Shown: one piece after another, positions 8,307 to 16,745 of the stretch
Layout: each line of letters opens with the position of its first letter
Position numbering within the stretch: position 1 is the first letter of the stretch
Source of the DNA: Micromonospora sp. R77
GTDB lineage: Bacteria > Actinomycetota > Actinomycetes > Mycobacteriales > Micromonosporaceae
DNA: 64,000 nucleotides
Reading direction: 5' to 3'
Assembly: GCF_022747945.1 (NCBI RefSeq)
Contig: NZ_JALDST010000001.1
Span: 3,968,001-4,032,000 of the forward strand
The notes under the pieces: generated by a model
Told to the model about the DNA's origin: nothing
Seen by the model: the letters and a program-made list of their open reading frames with translations, nothing else
Database searches by the model: none
Program-made: the position numbers and the translations under genes

Positions 8307-9316
8307 ACCGCCCGCCCGCGCTGCCACTGTGACTCGAAGACCTGCTCGAACACCGGGTACAGCCCACCGCCCGGATCGCTCTGACCGATGACGAAAGCGG
8401 GAGAGTCGACACCGCGGCTGTCCGTCAGGTACGGCTGCACCACGCAGAGATCGTCCACCAGCACGATGTTGAAGCGAGGCGTCTCGTCGTACGTCGCCAG
8501 GTTCAGGCTGTCCCGCAGGTTGGCAGGCAGCCGGTCCCGCACCCGCAGCAGAGTTTCGATGTTGAGCTTCGTCAGCGCCGAGAGCTGTCCGATCGGAAAG
8601 CCCTCCTCCGCCTCACGAGCCTGGATCGCCGAGCCGGCCGGGTCGAGGAAGAGACAACGAACCTGGGGACCGGCCGTCAGGAGAGCCTGCCAGCTACGGT
8701 CCGCGTAGTCCTGGCAGAGCATGTTGAGGGAAAGACCGAGCGCCCGGATGTTCCTGGCTCCGTCGAAGAGCTGATCCGCCGACAGGCGCGCGGAGAGTTG
8801 AGACCGGCTGGGGTAGACCGCCGTCAGACCGGCCATCCCCTGAGGGCATGCCGGGCGATCGTCCAGAGCATCGAGGGCGAGCATCACGTCGCCGGGTGGG
8901 GTTTCGCTCGTCTCCCATCGCAGCACCATTTCGGCGGTAGGACGCCAGCCGAGCGACACTGCCAGCGCCTCGGCGAACTCGTCGGGCGTGTGACCGGCGG
9001 AGGCGCGAGCCGCTGCCACTCGTTGGCGTGCCATCAGTCCCAGGTTTGACCGTCCGGGATCGGGCACTGTTCGTGGCTCGTTGGCGCTGAGCGCGGCGAT
9101 GAAGCGGTCGCGGGCCTCGTGGGCTGTCTTGGTCAGGGCGGTGTCGAGCGCCGCCTGCATCTCTGGTCGCGGGCAGACCCGGTCCTGGCCCGCCTCCCAC
9201 TTCGACACGGTCCGCTCGGCGACGCCGAGGTGCGACGAGAAGTCCCGGATGCTCATCCGAAGCGCCTGGCGTAGGGCGCGTGTCTCCCGGCCGGTCCACC
9301 GGTGCACGGTCGTCAT
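8303..9316 (-). CDS. XRE-type regulator with DUF5919-like sensor domain
   Basis: The 337-aa protein has two N-terminal DNA-binding-type segments. The first is MSIRDFSSHLGVAERTVSKWE, a clear Cro/CI helix-turn-helix; the second is a related region around residues 105-150. The C-terminal about 170 residues (FDGARNIRALGLSLNMLCQ, RCLFLDPAG, NIVLVDDLCVVQPYL) match my recollection of DUF5919, a ligand-sensor-like module. The ATG at 9316 follows AAGGCGG. It is co-transcribed with the phosphatase gene through a GTGA overlap and may control that pathway. A much longer frame to 10681 is a read-through shadow. Confidence 0.8.
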   Translation of the reverse strand: MTTVHRWTGRETRALRQALRMSIRDFSSHLGVAERTVSKWEAGQDRVCPRPEMQAALDTALTKTAHEARDRFIAALSANEPRTVPDPGRSNLGLMARQRVAAARASAGHTPDEFAEALAVSLGWRPTAEMVLRWETSETPPGDVMLALDALDDRPACPQGMAGLTAVYPSRSQLSARLSADQLFDGARNIRALGLSLNMLCQDYADRSWQALLTAGPQVRCLFLDPAGSAIQAREAEEGFPIGQLSALTKLNIETLLRVRDRLPANLRDSLNLATYDETPRFNIVLVDDLCVVQPYLTDSRGVDSPAFVIGQSDPGGGLYPVFEQVFESQWQRGRAV

Positions 9317-9554
9317 CGTGCCGCCTTCGGTCACGTCGAGATCGGTTCCCGGGCAGCCTACCGCCAGTCGGTGCAGCGCAGTTACCGGTGAGGTGCAGTG
9401 CGTAGTCATGTTACGGGCGCAGCTCCTTGACCAGGGTGGATGCATGGCCCGGGGCGGGTGCTGGGCTCCGGCCGGCCGTTTCCCCGTCGGCATCGGCCGT
9501 CCCCGCCCGCCCCGGCGCCACTCCACCACCCTGGCATTCCGGAGGTGCCCACCC

Positions 9555-9764
9555 ATGCCCGTCGTACTCGAAGACTTTCCCGTCCTCACCCCGGTCACCG
9601 ACGAGGACCTGGCCCTCGCCGCCCGCGCGGTCCGCGTCCACGTGCCCGAGGCGTGGCCGCAGGGCCCGCTCTGCCGGAGTGAGCGGGTGCCGTTCCCGTG
9701 CCGGCTGGCCCGTTGGGCTCGCGCCACGCTCGAGGCGGCGGGCCTGACCGAGGAGCAGGTGTGA
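9555..9764 (+). CDS. Small conserved Cys-containing protein (paralogue A)
   Basis: The 69-aa product starts at an ATG 7 nt after a perfect GGAGGTG. It contains AARAVRVHVPEAWPQGP, then LCRS and PFPCRLARWAR. The same pattern (AVRAVxVH..W..G..C....PCRLxRWxRxxL..xGL) recurs in the proteins at 51152 and 62086, so this is a family. Two conserved Cys separated by about ten residues suggest metal or redox binding, but no function is known to me. The stop overlaps the first unit of a 59-bp tandem repeat. It leads an apparent operon with the globin/reductase and DivIVA-like genes. Confidence 0.75.
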   Translation: MPVVLEDFPVLTPVTDEDLALAARAVRVHVPEAWPQGPLCRSERVPFPCRLARWARATLEAAGLTEEQV

Positions 9765-9937
9765 GCGCGAGGAACGCAGCGAAGCGGAGTCCCGCAGTCG
9801 CGAACGAAGGCGGGCTCCGGTGAGCGCGAGGAACGCAGCGAAGCGGAGTCCCGCAGTCGCGAACGAAGGCGGGCTCCGGTGAGCGCGAGGAACGCCGCGA
9901 AGCGGAGTCCCGCGGTCGCGAGCGAAGGCGGGCTCCG
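9761..9937 (+). repeat. Three tandem copies of a 59-bp repeat at a stop/start junction
   Basis: Units occupy 9761-9819, 9820-9878 and 9879-9937. The first two are identical and the third differs at a few bases. Every unit begins GTGAGCGCGAGGAACG, and the next gene starts at 9938 with the same GTGAGC. Each unit contains an inverted pair GGAGTCCCGC/GCGGGCTCC that could form a hairpin. Similar GC-rich repeats are scattered in Micromonospora-type genomes (recollection). Confidence 0.92.
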
Positions 9938-11077
9938 GTGAGCGGGGACCGTGAGTCGGCGGCCCGGTGGCTGAGTCTGGTCGCGGCCGACGCGCAGTTG
10001 TCCGCGTACCTGATCGGGGTGGACTGGGAGCGGCTGAAGGCGCAGGTGGCGCGTACCGGTGAGGTCCCGTGCCTGGGGTGGTCGGAGGCCGAGCAGCGGC
10101 GCGCGGAGAGTTACCTGCGGTGGGGTGGTTTCTGGGCGAAGGTGGAGGAGCGCTGCCCGGGGTTGCTGCCGGAGCGGGAGGCCCCGCTGGTCGAGGCGGC
10201 GCTGCGCCGGCTCGCCGCGACCGGCGACGGCCCGGAGCGGTCGGCGCTGCTGACCGTGCTGGGCCGCGCGCACCGCCACTACCGTCTGCGGCCGGACCAC
10301 CAGGCGGTCATCGACCAGGTGTTGGGCCGCGCCACCAGATGGCGGGAGGTCGAGGAGGCCGCGGCGTGGGTGGGCGACGGCCCGGCCTGGTGGCCGGCCG
10401 AGGTGGTCGACCACGACCGGGTCGCCGGCGGCATCGCCGTCCTCACGGTACGTCCCTGGCGGCGGCTGCCGTTCCGGCCCGGTCAGGCGGTGCCGGTGTG
10501 CACGCCGCGCCGGCCCGGCCGGTGGCGGTGGCTCTGCCCGGCGAACGCGCCGCGCCCCGACGGCACCGTCGAGCTGCACGTCCGCGCGGTCCCCGCCGGG
10601 TCCGTCTCCACCACCCTGGTGCATGAGGTACGCCCCGGCGAGTTGCTGCACCTCGGCCCACCCACCGACACCGGCCTGCACCTGACCGGCGATGACCTGC
10701 TGCTGGTCGCCGGCGGCACCGGGCTGGCCCCGCTACGTGCCCTGGTGGAGCAGGTCGCCGCCGCCCCCGCCGGCCGCCGGGTGACGCTGGTCGTCGGCGT
10801 TCGCACCTTCGCCGACCTGTACGACCCGATCACCCTCGACAAGCTCCAGCACGCCCACGACTGGCTGACGATCGTGCCCGCGTTCTCCCACGACATCTTC
10901 GCCGAACCCGCCGAGCAGGGCGACGCCCTCACCATCGCCCTCCAGCATCACCGCCCCGACCAGCAGGTGTACGTCTGCGGGCCGCCCGCGATGCTGGCCG
11001 GTGCCCGGCTGCGGCTGCTCGCCGCCGGCATCCCCGCCGACCGCATCCACCTGCCCGACCGGATCCCCTGGCGATGA
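9938..11077 (+). CDS. Globin-like / FAD-NAD(P)H reductase (flavohaemoprotein-like)
   Basis: In this 379-aa protein, residues about 1-150 look like a divergent globin with a candidate proximal His in GRAHRHYRLRPDH. Residues 160-379 form a ferredoxin-NADP reductase module: a degenerate FAD site (RWLCPANAP where RxYSxxN is expected), the nucleotide-binding GGTGLAPLRAL and the C-terminal VYVCGPPAML. Flavohaemoproteins oxidise nitric oxide or act as diaphorases. The weak haem and FAD signatures make the exact reaction uncertain. GTG 9938 follows the tandem repeat, and the stop overlaps the next start (ATGA). Confidence 0.75.
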   Translation: MSGDRESAARWLSLVAADAQLSAYLIGVDWERLKAQVARTGEVPCLGWSEAEQRRAESYLRWGGFWAKVEERCPGLLPEREAPLVEAALRRLAATGDGPERSALLTVLGRAHRHYRLRPDHQAVIDQVLGRATRWREVEEAAAWVGDGPAWWPAEVVDHDRVAGGIAVLTVRPWRRLPFRPGQAVPVCTPRRPGRWRWLCPANAPRPDGTVELHVRAVPAGSVSTTLVHEVRPGELLHLGPPTDTGLHLTGDDLLLVAGGTGLAPLRALVEQVAAAPAGRRVTLVVGVRTFADLYDPITLDKLQHAHDWLTIVPAFSHDIFAEPAEQGDALTIALQHHRPDQQVYVCGPPAMLAGARLRLLAAGIPADRIHLPDRIPWR

Positions 11078-11334
11078 CCGTCTACCGCAGCCGCAACGCC
11101 CTGACCGGCCCGCTCACCCCCGACCGGATCACCGAGCTGCAGCTGCCGGTGGCCCGGCGCGGCTACCGGGTGGAGGACGTGGATGCCCTGCTGCACCGGC
11201 TCACCTTCGAACTGGCCGAGCGGACCCGTCAGCTCGTCGACCAGCGCGCCGAGAACCGGCGGATCAACCGCGCGCTGCGGAGCTGGCAGAGCGAGCAGGC
11301 GCGGGCCCGGCACGCCGCAGCTCGTGCCGAGTGA
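11074..11334 (+). CDS. DivIVA-domain small protein
   Basis: The 86-aa product has the start of a DivIVA fold (LPVARRGYRVEDVDALLHRL) followed by a charged helix rich in Arg, Glu and Ala that is probably a coiled coil. Short proteins of this type occur beside longer Wag31/DivIVA in actinobacteria. It overlaps the upstream reductase gene by four bases (ATGA), so it is translationally coupled to it. The functional link between the two is not known. Confidence 0.7.
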   Translation: MTVYRSRNALTGPLTPDRITELQLPVARRGYRVEDVDALLHRLTFELAERTRQLVDQRAENRRINRALRSWQSEQARARHAAARAE

Positions 11335-11344
11335 CGTCCCGCGC

Positions 11345-12109
11345 CTACCTGCCGTGCGGGTCGGCCTGGTTGAGCATCGCCACCACCTGGTCGTAGTCGC
11401 CGCGCGCCTCCCCGTACCGGAGGAACTTCACCCGCTCGACCTGGATCTCCCGCGCGTCGGGCTGCGACTCGATCAGCCCGACGACCTCCGCCACAAAGTC
11501 GTCCAGCGGCATCGCGAACTCGCTCTCCTCCTGCCCGGGCAGCAGTCCGGTACGCACCGCCGGCGGCACCAGCTCCACGACCCGTACGCCGGTGTCGGCG
11601 AGCTGGAGCCGCAGCGACTCGCTGAGCAGGTGGATCGCCGCCTTGGAGGCGTTGTAGCTGGGTGTGGCCTTCAGCGGGGCGAAGGCGAGCCCGGAGGAGA
11701 CCGTCATGATCGTGGCGGCCGGCCGGGACCGCAGGTGCTCGACGAAGGCGGCGATCAGCCGGATCGGGCCGAGCACATTGGTCGTCACCACCGCCTCGGC
11801 GTCGGCGAGGAACGTCTCCGGCTGGTGCCAGTCCTCCACCCGCATGATCCCGGCCATGGCGACCAGCACGTTGAGATCCGGGTGCCGCGCCAGCACCTCC
11901 CCGGCCGCGGCCCTGATGCTCGCGGCGTCCGCCGTGTCGATCGTGACCGTGTCGAGGCCCGGGTGCGCGGCGGCGAGACTCTCCAGCAGCTCCGTACGCC
12001 GGCCACCGATGATCACCGTGTTGCCCCTGGCCCGCAGTTCGAGCGCGAGAGCGAGGCCGATCCCGCTCGTCGCGCCGGGAATGAAGATCGTGTTACCCGA
12101 GATGTCCAT
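11345..12109 (-). CDS. SDR family oxidoreductase
   Basis: In this 254-aa protein the NAD(P) motif GATSGIGLALALELR is near the N-terminus, the usual NNAG is replaced by VAMAG, the catalytic Ser is in VSSGLAF, and the YNASK pair is present. A C-terminal tail (FVAEVVGLIESQPDAREIQV) resembles DltE-like short-chain dehydrogenases. The ATG at 12109 was chosen because the Rossmann fold begins there; a longer frame to 12346 runs into the divergent regulator. It is divergent from a broken MmyB-like regulator, an arrangement repeated at 33746-35495. Confidence 0.85.
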   Translation of the reverse strand: MDISGNTIFIPGATSGIGLALALELRARGNTVIIGGRRTELLESLAAAHPGLDTVTIDTADAASIRAAAGEVLARHPDLNVLVAMAGIMRVEDWHQPETFLADAEAVVTTNVLGPIRLIAAFVEHLRSRPAATIMTVSSGLAFAPLKATPSYNASKAAIHLLSESLRLQLADTGVRVVELVPPAVRTGLLPGQEESEFAMPLDDFVAEVVGLIESQPDAREIQVERVKFLRYGEARGDYDQVVAMLNQADPHGR

Positions 12110-12209
12110 GCCCCGAGCCTGGCCGACCGTCCGGGACGCCGGCCAGGGACCGGTTGTCGGGGGATCGCCGATCCCTGGATGGTCCGCCGGGCCGGCGGAT
12201 ACTGGGCGG

Positions 12210-12897
12210 ATGAACCGCGCCGCCCTCGCCGACTTCCTGCGCCGCCGCCGGGAGGCGTTGCAGCCGGCCGATGTCGGGCTGCCCCCGGGGGCGCGCCGCC
12301 GGGCACCCGGCCTGCGGCGGGAGGAGGTGGCCTCCCTCGCCGCCATGTCGACCGACTACTACACCCGCCTCGAACAGCGGCGCGGCCCGCAGCCCAGCCC
12401 GCAGCTGCTCGCCGCGCTCGCCCGCGCTGGCCGCGGCGCTGCTCGGCGACCGGTCCCACTTCACCGGCCTCGCCCGCAGCGAGATCTACCGCTGGTTCAC
12501 CGACCCGGCCGAACGGCTGCGCTACCCGCAGGACGACCGCGAGCGGCAGAGCCGCGCCCAGGTCGCCAACCTGCGCGCCGCATACGCGTCGATGGGCCCG
12601 CAGTCCCGCGCCGGTGAGCTGCTGCGCGCCCTGCGCAGCCGCAGTCCCGAGTTCGACGAGCTGTGGCAGCGACACGAGGTCGCGCAGCGCTTCGCCGACC
12701 ACAAGACGCTCCTGCACCCCGAACTCGGCCCCATCGAGGTCGACTGCCAGGTGCTCTTCACCGAGGACCAGTCCCAGGCCCTGCTGGTGCTCACCGCGCC
12801 ACCGCGCAGCGAGGCGGAGGAGAAGCTGCGACTGCTCGTCGTACTCGGGCACGAACGCTTCCCCACCGACACGGCTGCCCCACCCGCCCTCGGCTGA
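12210..12897 (+). pseudogene. MmyB-like XRE regulator with internal deletion
   Basis: The first frame from ATG 12210 gives a normal N-terminal HTH (LADFLRRRREALQPADVGL, PGLRREEVASLAAMSTDYY, RRGPQPSPQLLAALAR). After about 12430 the homologous ligand-binding region continues in a different frame (LAAALLGDRSHFTGL to the stop at 12897). Compared with the intact paralogue at 34599, about 80 residues between LLAALARA and LAAALLGD are missing and the two halves are out of frame. The join lies in a run of GCGCTCGCCCGCGC-like repeats, suggesting slippage or recombination. Confidence 0.75.
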
Positions 12898-13080
12898 CCG
12901 GGCCGACCGTCACCACGCGCCCCCAGCCGGAAGGCAGACGTCGAGCGGGAGCCCGGCGGCAACCAAGAGGCGACGCCGAAAGGCTCGATGCGGCCGGTTC
13001 GCCGGAGTGGCATCCAGTGACGGGACCGATCGCTGTGTTTGGCTTGCCCGGTCCGACAGCCGTCACCGACCGGAGAAGCG

Positions 13081-13638
13081 ATGACCGACAGCGCCCGGGA
13101 GATCGAAGTCAAGTACCGCGTCGAAGATCCGGAGTCGCTGCTCCACGAACTTCACGCCCGAGGCGCGACCTTCTCCGCGCCGGTACGCCAGGACGACCAG
13201 GCGTACGCGGCGAACGGCTGGAAGTACGGGCAGAGCAAGCTGGGGGCGACGTTCGCCCGGCTCCGGACGGAGGACGGCCGGCACGTCTTCTGCGTGAAGA
13301 AGCCGCTGGCCAACGAACTGGCCTGCCAGGAACACGAGACCGAGGTCCTGCGCCGCGACGAGATGCACGAGGCGATCCTCGCCATGGGCTTCTACCCGAC
13401 GGTACGGATCGCGAAGACCCGCCGCACCGCCCGGCTCGGCCCGATGTTGCTCTGCCTTGACGAGGTGGACGGCCTGGGCGCGTTCTTCGAGATCGAGACG
13501 ATGATCGGTGGTGACCGGCCGGCCGAACAGGTGCAGCAGGAGCTGGACCGGTTCGCCCGCTCGCTGGGCGTGGTGTTGCACCGCAGCACCGAAACCTACG
13601 ACTCGCTTGTGCGATCCGCGCTCGCTGTCGGGGCCTGA
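13081..13638 (+). CDS. CYTH-domain protein, class IV adenylate cyclase type
   Basis: The 185-aa product opens with the CYTH signature EIEVKY (ExExK) and has the alternating charged strands of the triphosphate tunnel fold: FARLRTEDG, VFCVKKPL and LCLDEVDGLGAFFEIET. CyaB-type proteins make cAMP; other CYTH proteins hydrolyse thiamine triphosphate or polyphosphate, so the substrate is open. ATG 13081 follows GGAGAAGCG. Its 3' end overlaps the convergent kinase gene by 43 bp. Confidence 0.8.
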   Translation: MTDSAREIEVKYRVEDPESLLHELHARGATFSAPVRQDDQAYAANGWKYGQSKLGATFARLRTEDGRHVFCVKKPLANELACQEHETEVLRRDEMHEAILAMGFYPTVRIAKTRRTARLGPMLLCLDEVDGLGAFFEIETMIGGDRPAEQVQQELDRFARSLGVVLHRSTETYDSLVRSALAVGA

Positions 13639-14255
13639 ATCCGGGCGGGCTCGGTATCCAGCGCGCGGACCTGGGCGAACAGCATGCGGGCCACCTCGTC
13701 CGGCTGCTGTTCGCCCACGTCGTGCCGGTGCACGACGAAACCGGCCCCGGCCAGTTCCTCGGCGACCTGCACGTACAGGTCCCGTTCCTCGGCGCCCGCT
13801 GCGGGGCCGCCACGATGGAAGCGACTGTGGATGCCGCGCTCGGCGGCCCTTGCCCGCGACCGGGTCGGGTCGCCGGTCAGGATGATGGTCAGATCCGGGC
13901 GGTCCACATACCGGTTGAGCGACCAGAGGTAGTCCGGATCCACCCCGTCGAGCCGCTGCAACACCAGCGACGTGGGCAGGTAGCGGTCACAGATGACCAT
14001 CTTGCCGGCGGCGAGCGCCGGTCGGACCTCGGTCTCCAGGTGGTGGTACCGATCTGCGGTCACCAGGCACGCGAGGGTGAGACCCCGGTAGTCATCGGTG
14101 CCGTACCGAGCGGCACTACCGAGGGCGGTGTGGGTGGGCTCCTTCGTCGCGTGGACCGGCCTACCCGCGTCGGCGAGCAGCCGGGCCAGCAGCGCCGCGA
14201 CGGTGGTCTTGCCGACCCCGCTCGGCCCGTCCACGACCACGAACCGGCCGCTCAC
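13596..14255 (-). CDS. Thymidylate kinase-like nucleotide kinase
   Basis: In this 219-aa protein the P-loop GPSGVGKTTVAALLAR follows directly after the start. The DRYLPTS segment corresponds to the DRY/F motif of dTMP kinases, and the lid region is Arg-rich (TRSRARAAERG). The GTG at 14255 overlaps the stop of the radical SAM gene as GTGA, supporting this start and an operon. Because it lies in an accessory cluster with a B12-type radical SAM protein, it may act on a nucleotide or sugar other than dTMP. Confidence 0.75.
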   Translation of the reverse strand: MSGRFVVVDGPSGVGKTTVAALLARLLADAGRPVHATKEPTHTALGSAARYGTDDYRGLTLACLVTADRYHHLETEVRPALAAGKMVICDRYLPTSLVLQRLDGVDPDYLWSLNRYVDRPDLTIILTGDPTRSRARAAERGIHSRFHRGGPAAGAEERDLYVQVAEELAGAGFVVHRHDVGEQQPDEVARMLFAQVRALDTEPARIQAPTASADRTSES

Positions 14256-15766
14256 GACCTCACCAACCGATCGTGCTGGGTACGCGCCAACTCCACGAGT
14301 CTGCGCCTGAGATAAGGCAGCTCGACCTCCCCGAATTGCAGGTTCACCGAAAAGTTGAACTCGTCGCGTCCCCGCATCGCCTCGTCCAGTCCGTCGTCGG
14401 TCAGATCGATCGCGCTGTAGTCGAGAAGCTGCTTCGGGTCGTAGCGACCGGTCGCGGTGAGTCGATGCCACTCAGGGGTGCCCGGGTAGGGACGGAACTC
14501 GAAGACGCTCGCCCGGAACGTGCCCGGAGCGTTGTCGGTGAGGTCCCACAGCTCGTGTACGTGCCGGACCGTGGCGTCCAGGTCGGCCCGGGTCTCGGTG
14601 GGCAGGCCGAGGATGAAGTAGCCCTTGACGTTGATCCCGACCCGGGTGAGGCGTTCCACCACCTGCCGGGTCAGCTCGGGTCGGATCCGCTTGCCGATGT
14701 GGTCGAGGACGCGTTCACTGCCCGACTCGATGCCCAGTGCCACCTCCCGGCAGCCGTTCTCGGCCAAGGTGTCCAGGAGCGTGTCGTCGACTCGGGCGAG
14801 GATGTTGATCCGGCCGGTCGCGTCCCAGACGTAGCGGCTGCCGATGGAGGCGCTGGTGAACGCTGCCATGCACCGGCGGATGAAGCGCTCGTAGCCGAGG
14901 AAGAGATCGTCGACGAAGCGGAAGGCCGTCACTCCGTAGCGGTGGTGCAGATCGTCCATCTCGGCAATGAGGTTGTCCGGCTCGCGCGTCCGGATGGTCA
15001 CATCCGGGTTCGCGCTCACCGCGGCGCCGCAGAAGGAGCAGTCGTAGGGGCAGCCTCGGGCGCCCACCATGGCTGCCTCCAGCGGCCCTGCAGCGGGCTG
15101 GTAGGGGTCGGCGGCGAAGTACCGGCGATCGACGAACGGCATGGCGTTGATGTCCGGTGCAAGGTGACCGGCCGATCCCGGTACACCACCGGTCACCGGC
15201 GTACCCAACACCGGATCCCGCCACATGACGCCGGGCAGCAGCACGCGACGGTGGCCATCCTCGAGCAACTCGGCGACCCGACTCTCCGCCTCTCCCACCA
15301 CCAAGGCCTCAAGTCGACTGAAGCGGGGATCGTCGAGGATCATCTGAGGCAGAGCCTTCGCCTGATGCCCGCCCGCCATCACCTGGATGCCAGGGACCAG
15401 CCCGGCCGCGATCCGCGCGCTCAGCTCATAGGTGGGCGCCAGGAGGTTGAAGCCCGCCCAGCGCGGCTCCGCGGCATTGACGATGCGCCGGATCTGCTCG
15501 ACACCGAGCCCCAGCGACTCGCCGTCGAGCATCCCGACGTTGAACCCCCGCTCGGCCGCGTACGTCGCGATGTAGCCCATGCCGAGTACGGGCAGGGTGA
15601 AGTCGTTGACTCGTGGACGCAGCGTGTAGTCGCGCAGTGGGGCGTTGATCAGCAGCAGGTCCAGCGGGGCGTTCGGTCGTGCCCCGAGGATGCACGACTC
15701 AGACGGCTCCGGTGTGGTGGCATCCGAAGGCGAGGGTGAGCAGGGTGTAGGTGCCGAGCTGGTCAC
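14252..15766 (-). CDS. B12-binding-type radical SAM protein
   Basis: The 504-aa protein has an N-terminal cobalamin-binding-like Rossmann region (about 35-170: LDLLLINAP, LPVLGMGYIATYAAERG, VMAGGHQAK) and a radical SAM core with the cluster motif GCPYDCSFCG (CxxxCxxC). Later, VALGIESGSERVLDHIGK and GYFILGLPTETRADLD are typical of B12-rSAM methylases and cyclases. The annotated ATG overlaps the upstream glycosylase gene by 68 bp, so the true start may lie further downstream. The product is unknown. A P-methylase, natural-product or modification enzyme is possible. Confidence 0.8.
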   Translation of the reverse strand: MTSSAPTPCSPSPSDATTPEPSESCILGARPNAPLDLLLINAPLRDYTLRPRVNDFTLPVLGMGYIATYAAERGFNVGMLDGESLGLGVEQIRRIVNAAEPRWAGFNLLAPTYELSARIAAGLVPGIQVMAGGHQAKALPQMILDDPRFSRLEALVVGEAESRVAELLEDGHRRVLLPGVMWRDPVLGTPVTGGVPGSAGHLAPDINAMPFVDRRYFAADPYQPAAGPLEAAMVGARGCPYDCSFCGAAVSANPDVTIRTREPDNLIAEMDDLHHRYGVTAFRFVDDLFLGYERFIRRCMAAFTSASIGSRYVWDATGRINILARVDDTLLDTLAENGCREVALGIESGSERVLDHIGKRIRPELTRQVVERLTRVGINVKGYFILGLPTETRADLDATVRHVHELWDLTDNAPGTFRASVFEFRPYPGTPEWHRLTATGRYDPKQLLDYSAIDLTDDGLDEAMRGRDEFNFSVNLQFGEVELPYLRRRLVELARTQHDRLVRS

Positions 15767-16484
15767 CGGTCACTCGCCGCCACGCGCGGGCGAAAGCGGG
15801 CTCGTCTGTTGGCCACGAACCCGTCGGGTCGGCACGTCGGGCCCAGGTGCGGACGGCCAGGTCACCGTAGGGGTAGAGCGTCCAGTCGTTGCTCCAGTCG
15901 GCGACAGCTGCGCCGGCGCTCCAGGGGCCGATGCCGGGAACCGTCTGGAGTTCCTTGACCAGGACCCGAGGATCGAGAGTGGCCCAGTTCGTTCCCTCTG
16001 CGAGGAAGGCTCGAGCAGCACGGCGCAATGGCTTGGCCTTGAAAGCCATGCCACTCTCAGTGAAGTCGGCATCGCTTAGAGTTAACACACGTTCGGCGGA
16101 TGGGAAAGCGTGAATGTCTGTCCCGTCGGATAGTGCGACGCGCGGCCCGAAGCGATCGCTGAACTCGCGGTACAGCTTTCGCGCCTGCCCGGCCCGGATC
16201 ACCTGACGGACGACCGCCGTCGCGAGCGCGTCCCACAAGCTGGGGTTCCGCACCCGCGCCACCGCCCCGAGGGCACCGAGGCAGGCGTTGAGCCTGCCGG
16301 CCGGTCCCTCGGAAACCTGCGGCGGCGCGAAGACGTCGATCACAGGTGCCAGCTGCTCATTCCGGCCGCCGCTCCAGGTCAACGTCCCGTCATGGGCTTG
16401 GAGCAACCATGTGTCCCCGTCCCCGGCAAGCGCCAGGCGTACGTGACGAGAGCCGGCGGATCGCCAGGCGGGATGGTCGGTCAT
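15699..16484 (-). CDS. HhH-GPD superfamily DNA glycosylase (AlkA-like)
   Basis: In this 261-aa protein, residues about 110-230 hold the HhH-GPD fold. The helix-hairpin-helix is LQTVPGIGPWSAGAAVADW, followed by the candidate catalytic Asp in LYPYGDLAVRTW. The N-terminal AlkA-type beta domain is consistent with length. The family excises alkylated or oxidised bases. ATG 16484 (MTDHPAW) lacks a strong ribosome binding site; longer in-frame starts are low-complexity. It heads the minus-strand group glycosylase-radical SAM-kinase. Confidence 0.75.
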   Translation of the reverse strand: MTDHPAWRSAGSRHVRLALAGDGDTWLLQAHDGTLTWSGGRNEQLAPVIDVFAPPQVSEGPAGRLNACLGALGAVARVRNPSLWDALATAVVRQVIRAGQARKLYREFSDRFGPRVALSDGTDIHAFPSAERVLTLSDADFTESGMAFKAKPLRRAARAFLAEGTNWATLDPRVLVKELQTVPGIGPWSAGAAVADWSNDWTLYPYGDLAVRTWARRADPTGSWPTDEPAFARAWRRVTGDQLGTYTLLTLAFGCHHTGAV

Positions 16485-16706
16485 GAGAAATTCGAAGCTC
16501 AAGCCGCCCCCTGAATGATCGATCCGGGCAATCCGCCGATTGTTCCACCCGCATCCGTCTCGCACCCGGCGACCCGCCCACCTCCGGTATGGACGCGGCG
16601 CGGTTCCCGCGCTGGCCTCGAACGTGGAGCGGAGCGGTCGCCATGACCGGGCCGTTCGCCGGGGCTCAGAGCATCGCTCTGCGGTCGGCCCTTGGACGCG
16701 CACGCC

Positions 16707-16736
16707 CCGGCCGCCGGGGAGTCACCCGGCGGCCGG
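16707..16736 (-). terminator. Hairpin terminator of the secreted-protein gene
   Basis: Perfect 12-bp arms CCGGCCGCCGGG/CCCGGCGGCCGG flank a 6-nt loop. The hairpin starts 10 bp beyond the stop at 16746. No T-run is present, as is common in high-GC actinobacteria. Confidence 0.6.
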
Positions 16737-16745
16737 TCGTCGGCG

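Noticed and set aside
9761..9937. CRISPR array
   Set aside because: The repeats are directly adjacent with no spacers, and no cas genes occur.
8303..10681. 792-aa extension of the DUF5919 regulator
   Set aside because: The extra N-terminal sequence crosses the 59-bp repeats and the opposite-strand small gene; the HTH and ribosome binding site place the start at 9316.
14273..15739. 488-aa plus-strand ORF opposite the radical SAM gene
   Set aside because: It has no domain or start signal; the opposite strand contains the cluster motif and typical radical SAM segments.
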